Positions 44,673-54,464 of a stretch of DNA of 64,000 nt are shown here, piece by piece (the first letter of the stretch is position 1; every line of letters begins with the position of its first letter). The stretch is from Liquorilactobacillus ghanensis DSM 18630. GTDB taxonomy: Bacteria > Bacillota > Bacilli > Lactobacillales > Lactobacillaceae. A program made the position numbers and the translations under genes. The notes beneath the pieces are model-generated. The model was not told the origin of the DNA. It did not search any database and saw only the letters and a list, made by a program, of their open reading frames with translations. The stretch lies in the NCBI RefSeq assembly GCF_001435235.1, contig NZ_AZGB01000016.1, forward strand, positions 228,386 to 292,385, in the 5' to 3' direction.

Positions 44673-45596
44673 ATGAAAAAGATGCCCATTATTTTAGATA
44701 TGGATCCGGGAATTGATGATGCGGTCGCTTTGGCAATTGCATTAACTGAACCTAAATTTGCGGTGAAGCTAGTTACGACAGTTGCAGGTAATGTCAGTGT
44801 GGACAAGACTACGTTGAATGCATTGAAATTAGTTGAATTCTTCGATCGGCTGGATGTACCGGTCGCTCGTGGGGCTGCGCAACCGCTAAAAAAGGATTTT
44901 GTCGATGCTTCATATATTCATGGAGCCAGTGGTATGCCGGGATATGAGTTTCCGCCGGTAAAACTTAAGGCTGATCCTCGAGATGCCATAACGGCCATTT
45001 ATCAAACCTTAGCGGCCGCGGTGGAACCACTGACAATTGTTGCCACAGGAGCTTATACTAATATTGCGCAGCTATTGTTGGATCATCCTGATATTAAATC
45101 GAAGATCAAACAATTAGTTTTGATGGGCGGCTCATTGTCAGGTGGGAATGTTTCATCAGTAGCTGAATTTAATGTTTTTACTGATCCGGAAGCAGCTAAA
45201 ATTGTTTATGAAAGCGGCTTGCCAATCGTAATGATTGGTTTAGATGTGACACTGAAGGCTTTAGTGTCATGGAAGACGCTTGATCGTTTGGCGACATTGG
45301 GTGAAGCTGGAAAAATGTTGCATGGCTTGATTACTTATTACAAGGATGAATATGATGGCGGTAAACCGCTGCATGATGTTAATACAATTTTTTATTTACT
45401 GCATCCAGAAGCTATTAAAACAAAGGAATATCCAATCTATGTCTGCACTGAAGGACCCGCCCAAGGAGCGACTGTGGCTGATTTCCAAGATCGTTGGAGT
45501 AATGGCAAAAAAAATGCAGTTGTTGGTTTGGACATTGATGCGGCAGCTTTTAACCAATGGCTATTGGAAAAAGTAAAGCAAATGGCAGTAAAATAA
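44673..45596 (+). CDS. nucleoside hydrolase (IUNH family), first copy
   Basis: 307 aa. The N-terminal calcium-binding motif DMDPGIDDAVA is clear, and the Asn-rich VAEFNVFTDPEAA and the HDVNT segment fit the family. Cleaves ribonucleosides to base and ribose. ATG at 44673 with GGAGG 7 nt upstream. Pyrimidine versus purine preference cannot be read with certainty. Confidence 0.85.
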   Translation: MKKMPIILDMDPGIDDAVALAIALTEPKFAVKLVTTVAGNVSVDKTTLNALKLVEFFDRLDVPVARGAAQPLKKDFVDASYIHGASGMPGYEFPPVKLKADPRDAITAIYQTLAAAVEPLTIVATGAYTNIAQLLLDHPDIKSKIKQLVLMGGSLSGGNVSSVAEFNVFTDPEAAKIVYESGLPIVMIGLDVTLKALVSWKTLDRLATLGEAGKMLHGLITYYKDEYDGGKPLHDVNTIFYLLHPEAIKTKEYPIYVCTEGPAQGATVADFQDRWSNGKKNAVVGLDIDAAAFNQWLLEKVKQMAVK

Positions 45597-45622
45597 AGGC
45601 TTTTCATTTAGGAGGAGAACAG

Positions 45623-46579
45623 ATGGCACGAAAAAAGATGATTTTAGACTTGGATACTGGAATCGATGATGCATTGGCGATCGCTTACGCGGTAGCTGAT
45701 CCAGAAGTTGATTTAATTGGAATCATTGGCTCATACGGAAATGTTTATGTTGAGGATGGAGTCCAGAATTCATTAAAAATATTAGAATTGCTGCAGGCAA
45801 CCGATGTTCCGGTTTATCAAGGATTAGCTCATTCATCCGAGTCAGATCATTTTGACCGGATGCCTATCAGTGCCGAAATTCACGGGCAAAATGGAATTGG
45901 TGAGATTGATTTACCAGCACCAAAACGTCAGCCGGAAAAAGGAGATGCACTAGACTTTTTCATTAACGCAGTTGAAAAATATCAACAAGATTTAATTTTA
46001 GTGCCCACTGGTCCGTTGACAAACCTAGACGCAGCAATCAAACGCTCTCCTAAATTGGTTGATCAAATCGGTAATATCACTTTAATGGGCGGAGCAGTTA
46101 CAGTACCTGGTAATGTTACTAATGTGGCTGAAGCAAATATTAATCAAGACGCTACAGCAGCTGACCACGTATTTCGTCAGGCTCCATTGACTCAAGTCGG
46201 GTTGGATGTCACCTTACGAACACTGTTAACTCGTAAAGAAACTCAGCAATGGCGCGATTTGAAAACAAAAGCCGGTGCAGCTTTTGCTGACATGGTTGAT
46301 TATTATATTAAAGCCTATGAAGTTACCAGCCCGGATTTGCATGGTTGTGCATTGCATGATCCTTTTGCAGTCGGTGTTGCGATTGATCCGAGTTTTGTTG
46401 ATACGATTGCCTTAAATATGTATGTAACAACAGATAAAAAGTATTATGGCCGAACGACCGGTGATCCGGCACGTTTATCCAAGCCGAATCCTAATGTAAA
46501 AGTTGCTGTTAATGCGGATGTTGACCGATATTTAGCCAGCTTTATGGAACATTTGACAGGCTTATTTGCTAAAAACTGA
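45623..46579 (+). CDS. nucleoside hydrolase (IUNH family), second copy
   Basis: 318 aa, DLDTGIDDALA at the N-terminus and CALHDPFAVG as the C-terminal metal-binding His/Asp segment. Diverged from the copy 26 nt upstream, so the two probably differ in substrate range (for example pyrimidine against purine nucleosides). ATG at 45623 behind AGGAGG. Last gene of the operon. Confidence 0.85.
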   Translation: MARKKMILDLDTGIDDALAIAYAVADPEVDLIGIIGSYGNVYVEDGVQNSLKILELLQATDVPVYQGLAHSSESDHFDRMPISAEIHGQNGIGEIDLPAPKRQPEKGDALDFFINAVEKYQQDLILVPTGPLTNLDAAIKRSPKLVDQIGNITLMGGAVTVPGNVTNVAEANINQDATAADHVFRQAPLTQVGLDVTLRTLLTRKETQQWRDLKTKAGAAFADMVDYYIKAYEVTSPDLHGCALHDPFAVGVAIDPSFVDTIALNMYVTTDKKYYGRTTGDPARLSKPNPNVKVAVNADVDRYLASFMEHLTGLFAKN

Positions 46580-46619
46580 TTGATTTTTCAGTGAATTGAA
46601 GTAAATTAATTTTAAATAA

Positions 46620-46656
46620 TACAGTCGTTGCTTTAAACGACTGTATTATTTTTTGT
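46620..46656 (+). terminator. terminator of the nucleoside operon
   Basis: Perfect 9-bp stem ACAGTCGTT/AACGACTGT (46621-46644), 6-nt loop, then a T-rich tract. Also near the end of the convergent larR. Confidence 0.75.
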
Positions 46657-46669
46657 ATTCATGAGGGGG

Positions 46670-47341
46670 TTAAATTGGTACGTAGTCGAGCAAATAATTC
46701 ATATTAGTAATAATAAATTTACGGTTTTTAATGTTAATAATTCCCTCATCCCGTAAATCACTTAGAATACGAGTAACTGAAGAACGAGAATTAATGCCAC
46801 AAAAACCAGCAATGTCTTCATTAGTAACTACAAAATCAATTAATACTCCCTGATGGTTAGCTAAGCGAATGCCAAAAAGACCGGTTAATTGATATAAGAA
46901 AGCGCAAACGGCATCATGTTTTCCTCCCATAATCATTCGCTGTAGTCTAACAATATTTTCGGATAATTTAGTTCGATAATATTCTTTTACATAATTATTT
47001 AATTCCTCATCAGAGTTAACCATTTCCCAAAATCGGACACGATCAATTCGATAAAACTCAGCGGTTTGTGATTCAACACGCACGTTAAAAGGTTGATCAG
47101 TGTATTTAGAAACCTCATCTCGCAATAAGCTCAAAACATCCGGTTTGGTAATATAGGACAAATTAAATTCGCGTCCATCCTGCAAAATAATTGAAGTTTT
47201 AACAATACCATGTTTTAGAACGTAAGTGCTATTTTCCTCAAGACCGTGATAGGTCAAATATGTGTGTCTTTTTTTTGTAATTACTGGGAAATTATTTGTC
47301 TGTAAATAATTCATCATGTATTCAGTATGAGTCATGACCAT
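46670..47341 (-). CDS. larR: Crp/Fnr-family regulator of lactate racemase
   Basis: About 223 aa. N-terminal cyclic-nucleotide-like beta-barrel and C-terminal HTH (EDIAGFCGINSRSSVTRILSDLRDEG). It is divergent from larA, as is the LarR activator in Lactiplantibacillus plantarum, which responds to the L- to D-lactate ratio. That sensing role is taken from the homologue. Starts at 47350, 47347 and 47341 are all possible behind AAGGAG; 47341 has 10-nt spacing and 47347 only 4. Confidence 0.8.
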   Translation of the reverse strand: MVMTHTEYMMNYLQTNNFPVITKKRHTYLTYHGLEENSTYVLKHGIVKTSIILQDGREFNLSYITKPDVLSLLRDEVSKYTDQPFNVRVESQTAEFYRIDRVRFWEMVNSDEELNNYVKEYYRTKLSENIVRLQRMIMGGKHDAVCAFLYQLTGLFGIRLANHQGVLIDFVVTNEDIAGFCGINSRSSVTRILSDLRDEGIINIKNRKFIITNMNYLLDYVPI

Positions 47342-47430
47342 TCTCATCATTCTCCTTAAATTTGTCTAGTATCATTATAAAACACTGTAAAGCAATTACC
47401 ATTTCTCTTAATAGTGATGCATAAAGTTTA

Positions 47431-47444
47431 CCGTTAGATAACGG
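47431..47444. promoter_or_regulatory. perfect palindrome in the larR-larA intergenic region
   Basis: CCGTTAGATAACGG is a perfect 14-bp palindrome between the divergent larR and larA genes. A Crp/Fnr dimer could bind such a site, so it is a candidate LarR box, although it lies well upstream of the larA -35. Confidence 0.4.
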
Positions 47445-47567
47445 CGACAATTATAGGCGTATATAAATAATTTAAAACTCAAAATAAAGCTCGCTTAATT
47501 GGCACTGATTTATTTGTAATATTTCATACACTAACATGGGTTAATGATTCATGCTGCATAAATTGCG

Positions 47568-47595
47568 TTTGCAAGATAATTTAAGTGAATATACT
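47568..47595 (+). promoter_or_regulatory. larA promoter
   Basis: TTTGCA (47568-47573) and TATACT (47590-47595), spacer 16 bp. The weak -35 fits a promoter needing activation. Confidence 0.5.
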
Positions 47596-47632
47596 TGGTA
47601 ACTGTATTCAGGAGATGAAAGGAAGAATAAAA

Positions 47633-48916
47633 ATGGTTGAAGTAAAATTGCCATATGATAAAAAAGTTATCACTGCAAAAATACCAAAAGCTAATTTTGC
47701 TGGGGAATTGGTTTCGCAAGCAGCTAACTTTCAAAATCCGTTATCGGAAAAAGAAACAGTGGAACAGTCACTTGATAATCCGATTGGTTCGCCAAAGTTG
47801 GAAGATTTAGCTAAGGGAAAAAGGAATATTGTAATTATTTCTTCAGATCATACTCGACCGGTTCCTTCACGAATCATTACACCAATTTTATTGCGTCGTT
47901 TGCGTTCTGTAGCTCCGCAAGCACGAATTAGAATTCTGGTGGCAACTGGTTTTCATCGGCCATCTACACATGAAGAATTAGTTAATAAATATGGTGAAGA
48001 AATTGTAGCTAACGAAGAAATTGTGATGCATCATTCACAACGTGATGAAGAGATGACTAAGATCGGTAAATTGCCGTCTGGTGGTGATTTGATTGTCAAT
48101 AAAGTTGCAACTGAAGCAGATTTGTTGATTTCAGAAGGTTTTATTGAATCACATTTCTTTGCTGGTTTTTCTGGGGGTCGTAAATCTGTTTTACCGGGTA
48201 TTTCATCTTATAAAACAATTATGGCTAATCATTCAGGTGAATTCATTAATGATGTCCACTCACGGACAGGAAATTTACATCACAATTTGATTCATAAAGA
48301 CATGGTTTTTGCCGCTAGAGCTGTTCATTTACAATTTATTTTGAATGTAGTTTTAGATGAAGATAAGAAAATTATTGGTTCATTTGCAGGCGATTTAGAA
48401 AAAGCACATAAAAAAGGAACCGAATTTGTAGCTTCCTTATCACAGGTTGATCCAATTGAATCGGATATTACGATTTCAACTAATGGTGGTTATCCACTTG
48501 ATCAAAATATTTATCAAGCTGTTAAAGGGATGACTGCTGCTGAAGCAACTAATAAGCAAAACGGCACAATTATTATGGTTGCAGGTTGTCGTGATGGGCA
48601 TGGTGGTGAAGGATTTTTCCACAATATTGCTGATGTCAGTGATCCACAAGAGTTTTTAGATCAGGCAATTAATACTCCCCGTTTGAAGACCGTTCCCGAT
48701 CAATGGACTTCCCAAATTTTGGCACGAATTTTAGTTAACCATCATGTAATTATTGTTTCTGATTTAGTTCAACCTAACTTGGTAACAGATATGCATATGG
48801 AATTGGCTAAGTCACTTGATGAGGCAATGCAGCTGGCTTATAAACGTGAAGGGCAAGCTGCTAAGGTAACTGTTATTCCAGATGGATTAGGCGTTATTGT
48901 TAAACGTCCACAATAA
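47633..48916 (+). CDS. larA: nickel-pincer lactate racemase
   Basis: Interconverts L- and D-lactate using the nickel-pincer nucleotide. 427 aa. With the start at 47633 (AAAGGAAG, 7 nt before ATG) the numbering matches the plantarum enzyme exactly: His108 (ATGFHRP), His174 (IESHFFAG), Lys184 (GGRKSV, covalent link to the cofactor) and His200 (MANHSG). This is strong evidence for activity and for the start. First gene of the larABCDE operon; larB begins 3 nt after its stop. Confidence 0.95.
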   Translation: MVEVKLPYDKKVITAKIPKANFAGELVSQAANFQNPLSEKETVEQSLDNPIGSPKLEDLAKGKRNIVIISSDHTRPVPSRIITPILLRRLRSVAPQARIRILVATGFHRPSTHEELVNKYGEEIVANEEIVMHHSQRDEEMTKIGKLPSGGDLIVNKVATEADLLISEGFIESHFFAGFSGGRKSVLPGISSYKTIMANHSGEFINDVHSRTGNLHHNLIHKDMVFAARAVHLQFILNVVLDEDKKIIGSFAGDLEKAHKKGTEFVASLSQVDPIESDITISTNGGYPLDQNIYQAVKGMTAAEATNKQNGTIIMVAGCRDGHGGEGFFHNIADVSDPQEFLDQAINTPRLKTVPDQWTSQILARILVNHHVIIVSDLVQPNLVTDMHMELAKSLDEAMQLAYKREGQAAKVTVIPDGLGVIVKRPQ

Positions 48917-48919
48917 CAG

Positions 48920-49696
48920 ATGAAAAAAGAAGAATTAACAGAATTATTGCAGAGAGTTGCACATCAACAGGTCACAATTAAAGAAGCATTAGCGCAGATT
49001 AACGATCAAGGTTTTCTAGATTTGAATTATGCTAAAGTCGATACTAACCGTTTACAGCGAACTGGGGCACCTGAAGTGGTATATGGTGAAGGGAAAACAG
49101 CTGAACAAATTATTGGAATTGTACAAGCAATGTTGGTTCAAAAGAATAATATTATGGTCACTAGAGTTACTGCAGAAAAAGCAACTCTAGTTCGACAAGC
49201 AATTCCACAACTCAAATATGTTGCTGTAGCAAAAATGCTTTTATATAAAATGCATTCAGTACAACCAGTATCGGGGAAAATTGCTGTGGTAACAGCTGGA
49301 ACCTCAGATCAAAAAATTGCTGAAGAAGCAGCTGTAACGGCAGAAATGTACGGTAACCAAGTTATACGAGTTTATGATGTTGGTGTTGCAGGAATTCATC
49401 GTTTATTTGCTAAGTTAGAAATTATACGAGCGGCTCAAGTTGTGATTGTTGTTGCAGGAATGGAAGGAGCCCTAGCTTCAGTCGTGGGCGGACTGGTTAG
49501 CAGCCCGATTATTGCAGTTCCAACAAGTGTTGGTTATGGAACAGCTTTTAATGGTGTGACAGCTCTTTTGACAATGTTAAATAGTTGTTCCACTGGAATA
49601 ACCGTTGTAAATATTGATAATGGCTTTGGAGCTGGCTATTCCGCAAGTAAGATTAATCATCTTCAGGAGGAAAGTAATGAAAACTCTTTATCTTGA
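48920..49696 (+). CDS. larB: pyridinium-3,5-biscarboxylic acid mononucleotide synthase
   Basis: 258 aa; carboxylates and hydrolyses nicotinic acid adenine dinucleotide in the first step of nickel-pincer synthesis. The second half resembles PurE-type folds ([36 protein letters not shown]), as known for LarB. Starts 3 nt after larA without a separate ribosome site of note and overlaps larC by 20 nt, so translation is coupled. Confidence 0.9.
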   Translation: MKKEELTELLQRVAHQQVTIKEALAQINDQGFLDLNYAKVDTNRLQRTGAPEVVYGEGKTAEQIIGIVQAMLVQKNNIMVTRVTAEKATLVRQAIPQLKYVAVAKMLLYKMHSVQPVSGKIAVVTAGTSDQKIAEEAAVTAEMYGNQVIRVYDVGVAGIHRLFAKLEIIRAAQVVIVVAGMEGALASVVGGLVSSPIIAVPTSVGYGTAFNGVTALLTMLNSCSTGITVVNIDNGFGAGYSASKINHLQEESNENSLS

Positions 49697-50936
49697 TCCT
49701 TTTTCTGGAGTCAGCGGCAATATGTTGTTGGGGTCACTATTTGACTTAGGTCTGAATTTCAAGCAATTCAAGCATGAATTAGAAAAATTGAATTTAAAGG
49801 GATATCATCTTTCGTTAGAAAAAACAACTCAATCTGCGATTGTTGGCAGCTTATTTGAGGTTACGTTGGTTGGAAAATATGCAGGACATCACGTTGATGA
49901 AGGAGAAGTGCAATATACTGGAAAAATTGCTCATCATCATGGACGAAATTTAGCTGAAATAACAAAAATAATTCAAACTTCAAAATTAAAACAGTCAATA
50001 AAAGAATCATCGCTAAAGGTTTTTAAAGAAATTGCAAAAGCAGAAGCAGTTGTACATGGGAAAACATTGGAAGAAATTCATTTTCATGAGGTTGGTGCAA
50101 TTGATTCAATTATAGATATTGTGGGATTCTTTATTGGAATTGATTTATTAGGTATTACGCAAATTACTAGTGGTATTTTGGTTGATGGCACAGGAACAAT
50201 TGAAGCTGCACATGGAACAATGCCCGTGCCCGTACCAGCCGTTATGCAAATGCGTATTGATAGTGAAGTTCCATTTCGACAACGATCTGATGTAGCAACA
50301 GAATTAGTTACACCGACTGGTTTTGCAATTGTCAAAACAGCTGTTAATCAATATGGCACATTACCAGCAGAGTTACTGACCGAAAAAATTGGTTATGGTT
50401 TTGGAACGCGCGTTACAGGACATTTAAATGCTTTGCGTGTATTGTTGCTAGAATCAAAATTAACTCAAAAAGAAACTTCCGCCGAAAACGATCAAGTTAT
50501 AGAAATGCATGCAAATATTGATGATCAGACTGGGGAACAATTGGGATTCGTTTTAGAAAGATTAGTTGATGCTGGAGTTTATGATGCTTTCTTTACACCG
50601 ATTTTTACGAAAAAGAATCGCCCAGCGTACCAATTAACTGTATTAAGCAGTCCTGAATTGACCGATAAAGTCAGCAATTTGCTGTTAAAAGACACTTCAA
50701 CTTTTGGCATACGCTGGACTAGTATGCAGCGAAAAGTTATGCAACGGAACTTTACGGAAGTAACAACAAAATTAGGGAAGATCCAACTTAAAATTGGTCA
50801 TTTGAATGAAATTAAAAAAATTACAGTTGAATATGATCAGGCAGCTCAGATTGCAATTAAAACAGGAATGAGTGTTTCTGAGGTAATGCAACTCGCATTA
50901 CAAGCCTATTATAAAAAAATCAATGAGGTGGAATAA
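49677..50936 (+). CDS. larC: nickel-pincer cofactor nickel insertase, uninterrupted LarC
   Basis: 419 aa; inserts nickel into the pincer precursor using [13 protein letters not shown] at the start, the His-rich [16 protein letters not shown] and a C-terminal ferredoxin-like half make a complete LarC. In L. plantarum the protein is encoded as larC1 and larC2 joined by programmed frameshifting; here one frame covers both. ATG at 49677 with AGGAGG at 6 nt, inside the end of larB. Confidence 0.9.
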   Translation: MKTLYLDPFSGVSGNMLLGSLFDLGLNFKQFKHELEKLNLKGYHLSLEKTTQSAIVGSLFEVTLVGKYAGHHVDEGEVQYTGKIAHHHGRNLAEITKIIQTSKLKQSIKESSLKVFKEIAKAEAVVHGKTLEEIHFHEVGAIDSIIDIVGFFIGIDLLGITQITSGILVDGTGTIEAAHGTMPVPVPAVMQMRIDSEVPFRQRSDVATELVTPTGFAIVKTAVNQYGTLPAELLTEKIGYGFGTRVTGHLNALRVLLLESKLTQKETSAENDQVIEMHANIDDQTGEQLGFVLERLVDAGVYDAFFTPIFTKKNRPAYQLTVLSSPELTDKVSNLLLKDTSTFGIRWTSMQRKVMQRNFTEVTTKLGKIQLKIGHLNEIKKITVEYDQAAQIAIKTGMSVSEVMQLALQAYYKKINEVE

Positions 50937-51650
50937 GTGATACATCAGTTATTAGCGGAATTTATGGGGACAGCATTAATGATTGTCTTTGGTGTTGGTG
51001 TTCATGCCGATACTGTTTTGAATGATACAAAATATCATGGTTCAGGTCATCTATTTGCAATTACGACTTGGGCATTTGGAATTAGTGTTTCATTGTTTGT
51101 TTTTGGAAATGTAACGATTAATCCAGCAATGGCATTGACACAGGTTTTGCTTGGAAACATGACTTGGCTTGTCTTTTTCCCAACTGCAGTTGTTCAAGTT
51201 TTGGGCGGAGTTATCGGTTCAGTTATTGTTTATATTATGTATGCAGATTCATTTAAGCATTCATATGGCAAGATTGATAATGTTACAATTCGCAATATTT
51301 TTTCGACAGCGCCAGCAGTTAGAAATTTGCCAAGAAACTTTTTTGTAGAATTTTTTGCAACTTTTGTTTTTATAACGTCAATTTTAGCTATTTCTCAATA
51401 TAAAACACCTGGTATCGTTCCAGTTGGTGTTGGATTATTAGTTTGGGCAATCGGTATGGGGATGGGAGGTCCTACAGGATTTGCAATGAATTTGGCTCGT
51501 GATATGGGTCCAAGAATTGCTCATGCCATATTACCACTGAAAAATAAAGCTGATAATGATTGGCAGTATGGAATCCTAGTACCGGGAATAGCCCCGTTTG
51601 TTGGTGCGGTTGCGGCAGCATTATTTGCTAAGTATTATATGGGTCTTTAA
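50937..51650 (+). CDS. larD: lactic acid channel, MIP/GlpF family
   Basis: 237 aa with six TM segments. First pore motif NPA (INPAMALTQ); second is the NLA variant (GFAMNLARDMG). The family moves glycerol; LarD in plantarum lets undissociated lactic acid cross the membrane so it can be racemised. GTG start directly abuts the larC stop codon. Confidence 0.9.
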   Translation: MIHQLLAEFMGTALMIVFGVGVHADTVLNDTKYHGSGHLFAITTWAFGISVSLFVFGNVTINPAMALTQVLLGNMTWLVFFPTAVVQVLGGVIGSVIVYIMYADSFKHSYGKIDNVTIRNIFSTAPAVRNLPRNFFVEFFATFVFITSILAISQYKTPGIVPVGVGLLVWAIGMGMGGPTGFAMNLARDMGPRIAHAILPLKNKADNDWQYGILVPGIAPFVGAVAAALFAKYYMGL

Positions 51651-51688
51651 TTAAAAATAAATTATTTATATGAAAGGGTGCTTATTTT

Positions 51689-52522
51689 ATGAATGAATTA
51701 GCAAAAAAAGAAGTAAAAGTTAATGAAGTATTAAGCCAATATGACCAGGTCTTGGTTGCGTTCTCAGGCGGGATTGATTCAACGTTGGTATTGGATTCAG
51801 CTTTAAAAGTTTTAGGTCATAATAAGGTTACTGCAGTTGTAGCTAATTCGGAATTGTTTACTAATAAAGAATTTGATAAAGCTGTTAAATTGGCAAAAGA
51901 TTTGGGAGCAAATGTTAAAACTGTTGAATTGAATTATTTAGCAAATGATGAGATTAAACATAATACTCCAGCTTCTTGGTATTGGATGAAAAAAATCTTT
52001 TATCAGAAGTTAAATGAATTGAAAGCAGAATTAAATGCCGATGTCGTACTTGATGGCATGATTATGGATGATAATAACGATTTTCGCCCAGGGTTACGAG
52101 CACGAGATGAAGAAAAGGCTGTTTCTATTTTGCAACAGGCAGATATCTATAAAAAAGAAGTTCGTAAAATAGCTGCGTCTCGAGGACTTGTTAACTGGAA
52201 TAAGGTTGCTAGTTGTTCAGTTTCTTCACGTTTTCCTTATAATACTGAACTTACATTAAAAGCGATTAAGCGTGTAATGGATTCAGAAGCATATCTACGT
52301 GGATTAGGTTTCTTAACTGTTCGAGTTCGTGTTCAAGATTTGGTTGCTCGTATTGAGGTACCTGTTGAACAAACAGTTAACTTAATTAATCAAATGCAAG
52401 AAATTAATCAACGGTTAAAGAACTTTGGTTTTGAATATGTGACAGTTGATCTTCAAGGATTCAAATCTGGTCGGATGAATGAAGTTTTGTCTGACAATCA
52501 AAAAGCAGCATTGGTTGGTTAA
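51689..52522 (+). CDS. larE: sacrificial sulfur transferase for the nickel-pincer cofactor
   Basis: 277 aa. PP-loop SGGIDST at 26-32 activates the substrate with ATP. The single cysteine in VASCSVSSRFPY is Cys176, the same number as the sulfur-donating cysteine of plantarum LarE, so this is the single-cysteine sacrificial type rather than the three-cysteine iron-sulfur type. Each enzyme molecule should donate one sulfur. Confidence 0.92.
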   Translation: MNELAKKEVKVNEVLSQYDQVLVAFSGGIDSTLVLDSALKVLGHNKVTAVVANSELFTNKEFDKAVKLAKDLGANVKTVELNYLANDEIKHNTPASWYWMKKIFYQKLNELKAELNADVVLDGMIMDDNNDFRPGLRARDEEKAVSILQQADIYKKEVRKIAASRGLVNWNKVASCSVSSRFPYNTELTLKAIKRVMDSEAYLRGLGFLTVRVRVQDLVARIEVPVEQTVNLINQMQEINQRLKNFGFEYVTVDLQGFKSGRMNEVLSDNQKAALVG

Positions 52523-52571
52523 AAAGTTAGATTTTCCGTGAAAGTTTTAAATTATGTAAAGGAGAATCCTT

Positions 52572-53582
52572 GTGAAAAGAAGTGTTTTTAAGAATTCAAT
52601 TCCCTTTTATTTCGCAGTTATAGGAATTCATCTATTAGGTATTTTATTGATTGCTTATGCAGCGGGAAAATCCAGCAATTTCTGGGGATTGGGATTATTA
52701 GCTTATTCTTTAGGTTTGCGACATGCTTTTGATGCGGATCATATTGCAGCCATTGATAATACTGTACGTAAATTAATTCATCAGCGAAAAAAATCTTGTG
52801 GAGTGGGATTCTTTTTCTCACTAGGTCACTCGACTGTCGTTTTTCTGATGGTTGTTTTGATTAGCATTTCTCTGAAATGGATTAAACTTAAATTACCATT
52901 ATTTCAAAGCATAGGTGGTTTGATTGGATCATTAGTTTCAGGTGTTTTTCTAATCGGGATTGCGATTGTTAATTTAATTGTATTGATAAGCTTATGGCGA
53001 TCATTGAAATCGGTAAGACAAAATGCAGTTGATGAAAATGAATTGAATAAATTATTATTGTCGCGTGGCTTTTTACTGCGATTAATTTATCCATTATTTA
53101 AGTTTATTAATCATGAATGGCAGATGTATCTGATTGGTTTTTTGTTTGGTCTAGGTTTTGATACTGCGAGTGAAATTGGTTTAATAGCAATTTCTGCCAC
53201 AGCAGCTCAGGCAAATGCTTTTTCTGTTGGAATTCTGGCTTTACCAATTTTATTTGCTGCAGGCATGAACTTAATGGATACAACGGATTCAGTTATGATG
53301 GCGGGCGCTTACAGTTGGGCATTTGCAACTCCAGAAAGAAAAACGGGTTATAACTTGATAGTAACTTCAATTTCAACTACAGCAGCTTTTGCTGTTGGAT
53401 TTTTAGAACTTGTTCAGGTATTGGCAAGTACCACTGCTGTTAAGGGGAAAATTATTCAAGTTATTGAAGGAATCAATCTTAATTGGTTAGGCTATGGTTT
53501 GTTTATCTTATTTATTGTAATTTGGAGTGTTTCATATTTGTTTTGGCACTTTTATCAAAATCAAGATGTTAGTATCAAGTAA
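52572..53582 (+). CDS. NiCoT-family nickel/cobalt permease
   Basis: 336 aa, about eight TM segments. The family signature RHAFDADHIAAIDN (TM2), LGFDTASEIGL and FAAGMNLMDTTDS are all present. Located 49 nt behind larE, it should import nickel for the racemase cofactor. In L. plantarum this job is done by an ABC-type system (LarMNQO), so the locus uses another transporter family. GTG start behind AAAGGAG. Confidence 0.88.
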   Translation: MKRSVFKNSIPFYFAVIGIHLLGILLIAYAAGKSSNFWGLGLLAYSLGLRHAFDADHIAAIDNTVRKLIHQRKKSCGVGFFFSLGHSTVVFLMVVLISISLKWIKLKLPLFQSIGGLIGSLVSGVFLIGIAIVNLIVLISLWRSLKSVRQNAVDENELNKLLLSRGFLLRLIYPLFKFINHEWQMYLIGFLFGLGFDTASEIGLIAISATAAQANAFSVGILALPILFAAGMNLMDTTDSVMMAGAYSWAFATPERKTGYNLIVTSISTTAAFAVGFLELVQVLASTTAVKGKIIQVIEGINLNWLGYGLFILFIVIWSVSYLFWHFYQNQDVSIK

Positions 53583-53600
53583 TGGAGATTCTAATTTACT

Positions 53601-53690
53601 AAAAAAGACTTGCTATTTTGAGTTGTTCGATCATTTGAACTGGGAGTTCGGTAATGATCTGAATAGTCAATATATTCAAGTCTTTTTTGT
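53601..53690. terminator. long structured bidirectional terminator
   Basis: A 12-bp outer stem (53601-53612 with 53677-53688, AAAAAAGACTTG) encloses an inner GATCATT/AATGATC stem and GTTC/GAAC pairs; A- and T-runs flank it. It separates the convergent nickel permease and lrgB. Confidence 0.65.
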
Positions 53691-53737
53691 TTTTTAATAT
53701 TAGAGGTAAATTCAACTAATCCTTTTTAGTGTAATAA

Positions 53738-54463
53738 TTAGAAAATTAACTTACTGAAGATTGGAACGATCAAATCAATAACCACACCAATGACTACTAC
53801 TGCGATGGCAGCCATTGAACCCTGAACTGAACCAAGTTTTAAAGCATAGGCTGAACCGATAGTATGACCTGAAGTACCGAGACCTAATCCGGCACCAATT
53901 GGATCAGAATTTAAGCGGAAAGTTTTGACTAACCAATCACCTAAAGCATAGATAATAACAGCATTTAAAATACAAGCCATGGCTGTTACAGCTGAATTAC
54001 CGCCGATGGAAGCTGAAATCGGCAAAGCAATTGCGGTAGTGGCTGCTTGCGGCAGCAGAGATTCAATGGCTGTTTTGCTCAAACCGATTAATTTTGAAAC
54101 ACCAACGATCGCAGTTAAGGAAATCACTGAGCCAACGATCAGAGCAGCTAGAATTTCAACCCAGTATTTTTTGATAATGTCGTTACGTTTGTACAGCGGG
54201 ATTGCAAAAGCAATTGTTGCCGGATTTAAGAACCAGAAAATTAAATCACCACCTGGTTTGTAAGCAGTAGTATAAAAGCTGGCAGTACTTTTGCCTAGTA
54301 ACGCTGCTAAAACGACTAGGATAACAATTCCCAGGACCATTGCAACAAATAATGGTTGAAAGAAGAAAAGTCCATGAGATTTTTTAAAAAGCCACTGACC
54401 AATTAAATAAACAACGACGGATAAACAAATTCCAAAGAATGGTGTTGTAAAAATTACTGACAT
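53738..54463 (-). CDS. lrgB: LrgB-family membrane protein
   Basis: 241 aa with seven or eight hydrophobic segments; SLLPQAATTAIALPISASIGG and LGLGTSGHTIGSAYAL are LrgB/YohK hallmarks. First described as an antiholin-like partner of LrgA; in Bacillus and Streptococcus the pair is reported as a pyruvate transporter. Begins one base after the lrgA stop codon. Confidence 0.9.
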   Translation of the reverse strand: MSVIFTTPFFGICLSVVVYLIGQWLFKKSHGLFFFQPLFVAMVLGIVILVVLAALLGKSTASFYTTAYKPGGDLIFWFLNPATIAFAIPLYKRNDIIKKYWVEILAALIVGSVISLTAIVGVSKLIGLSKTAIESLLPQAATTAIALPISASIGGNSAVTAMACILNAVIIYALGDWLVKTFRLNSDPIGAGLGLGTSGHTIGSAYALKLGSVQGSMAAIAVVVIGVVIDLIVPIFSKLIF

Positions 54464-54464
54464 T

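Noticed and set aside
49677..50936. Programmed frameshift in larC as in L. plantarum
   Set aside because: A single frame covers the full LarC, so no frameshift site is needed here.
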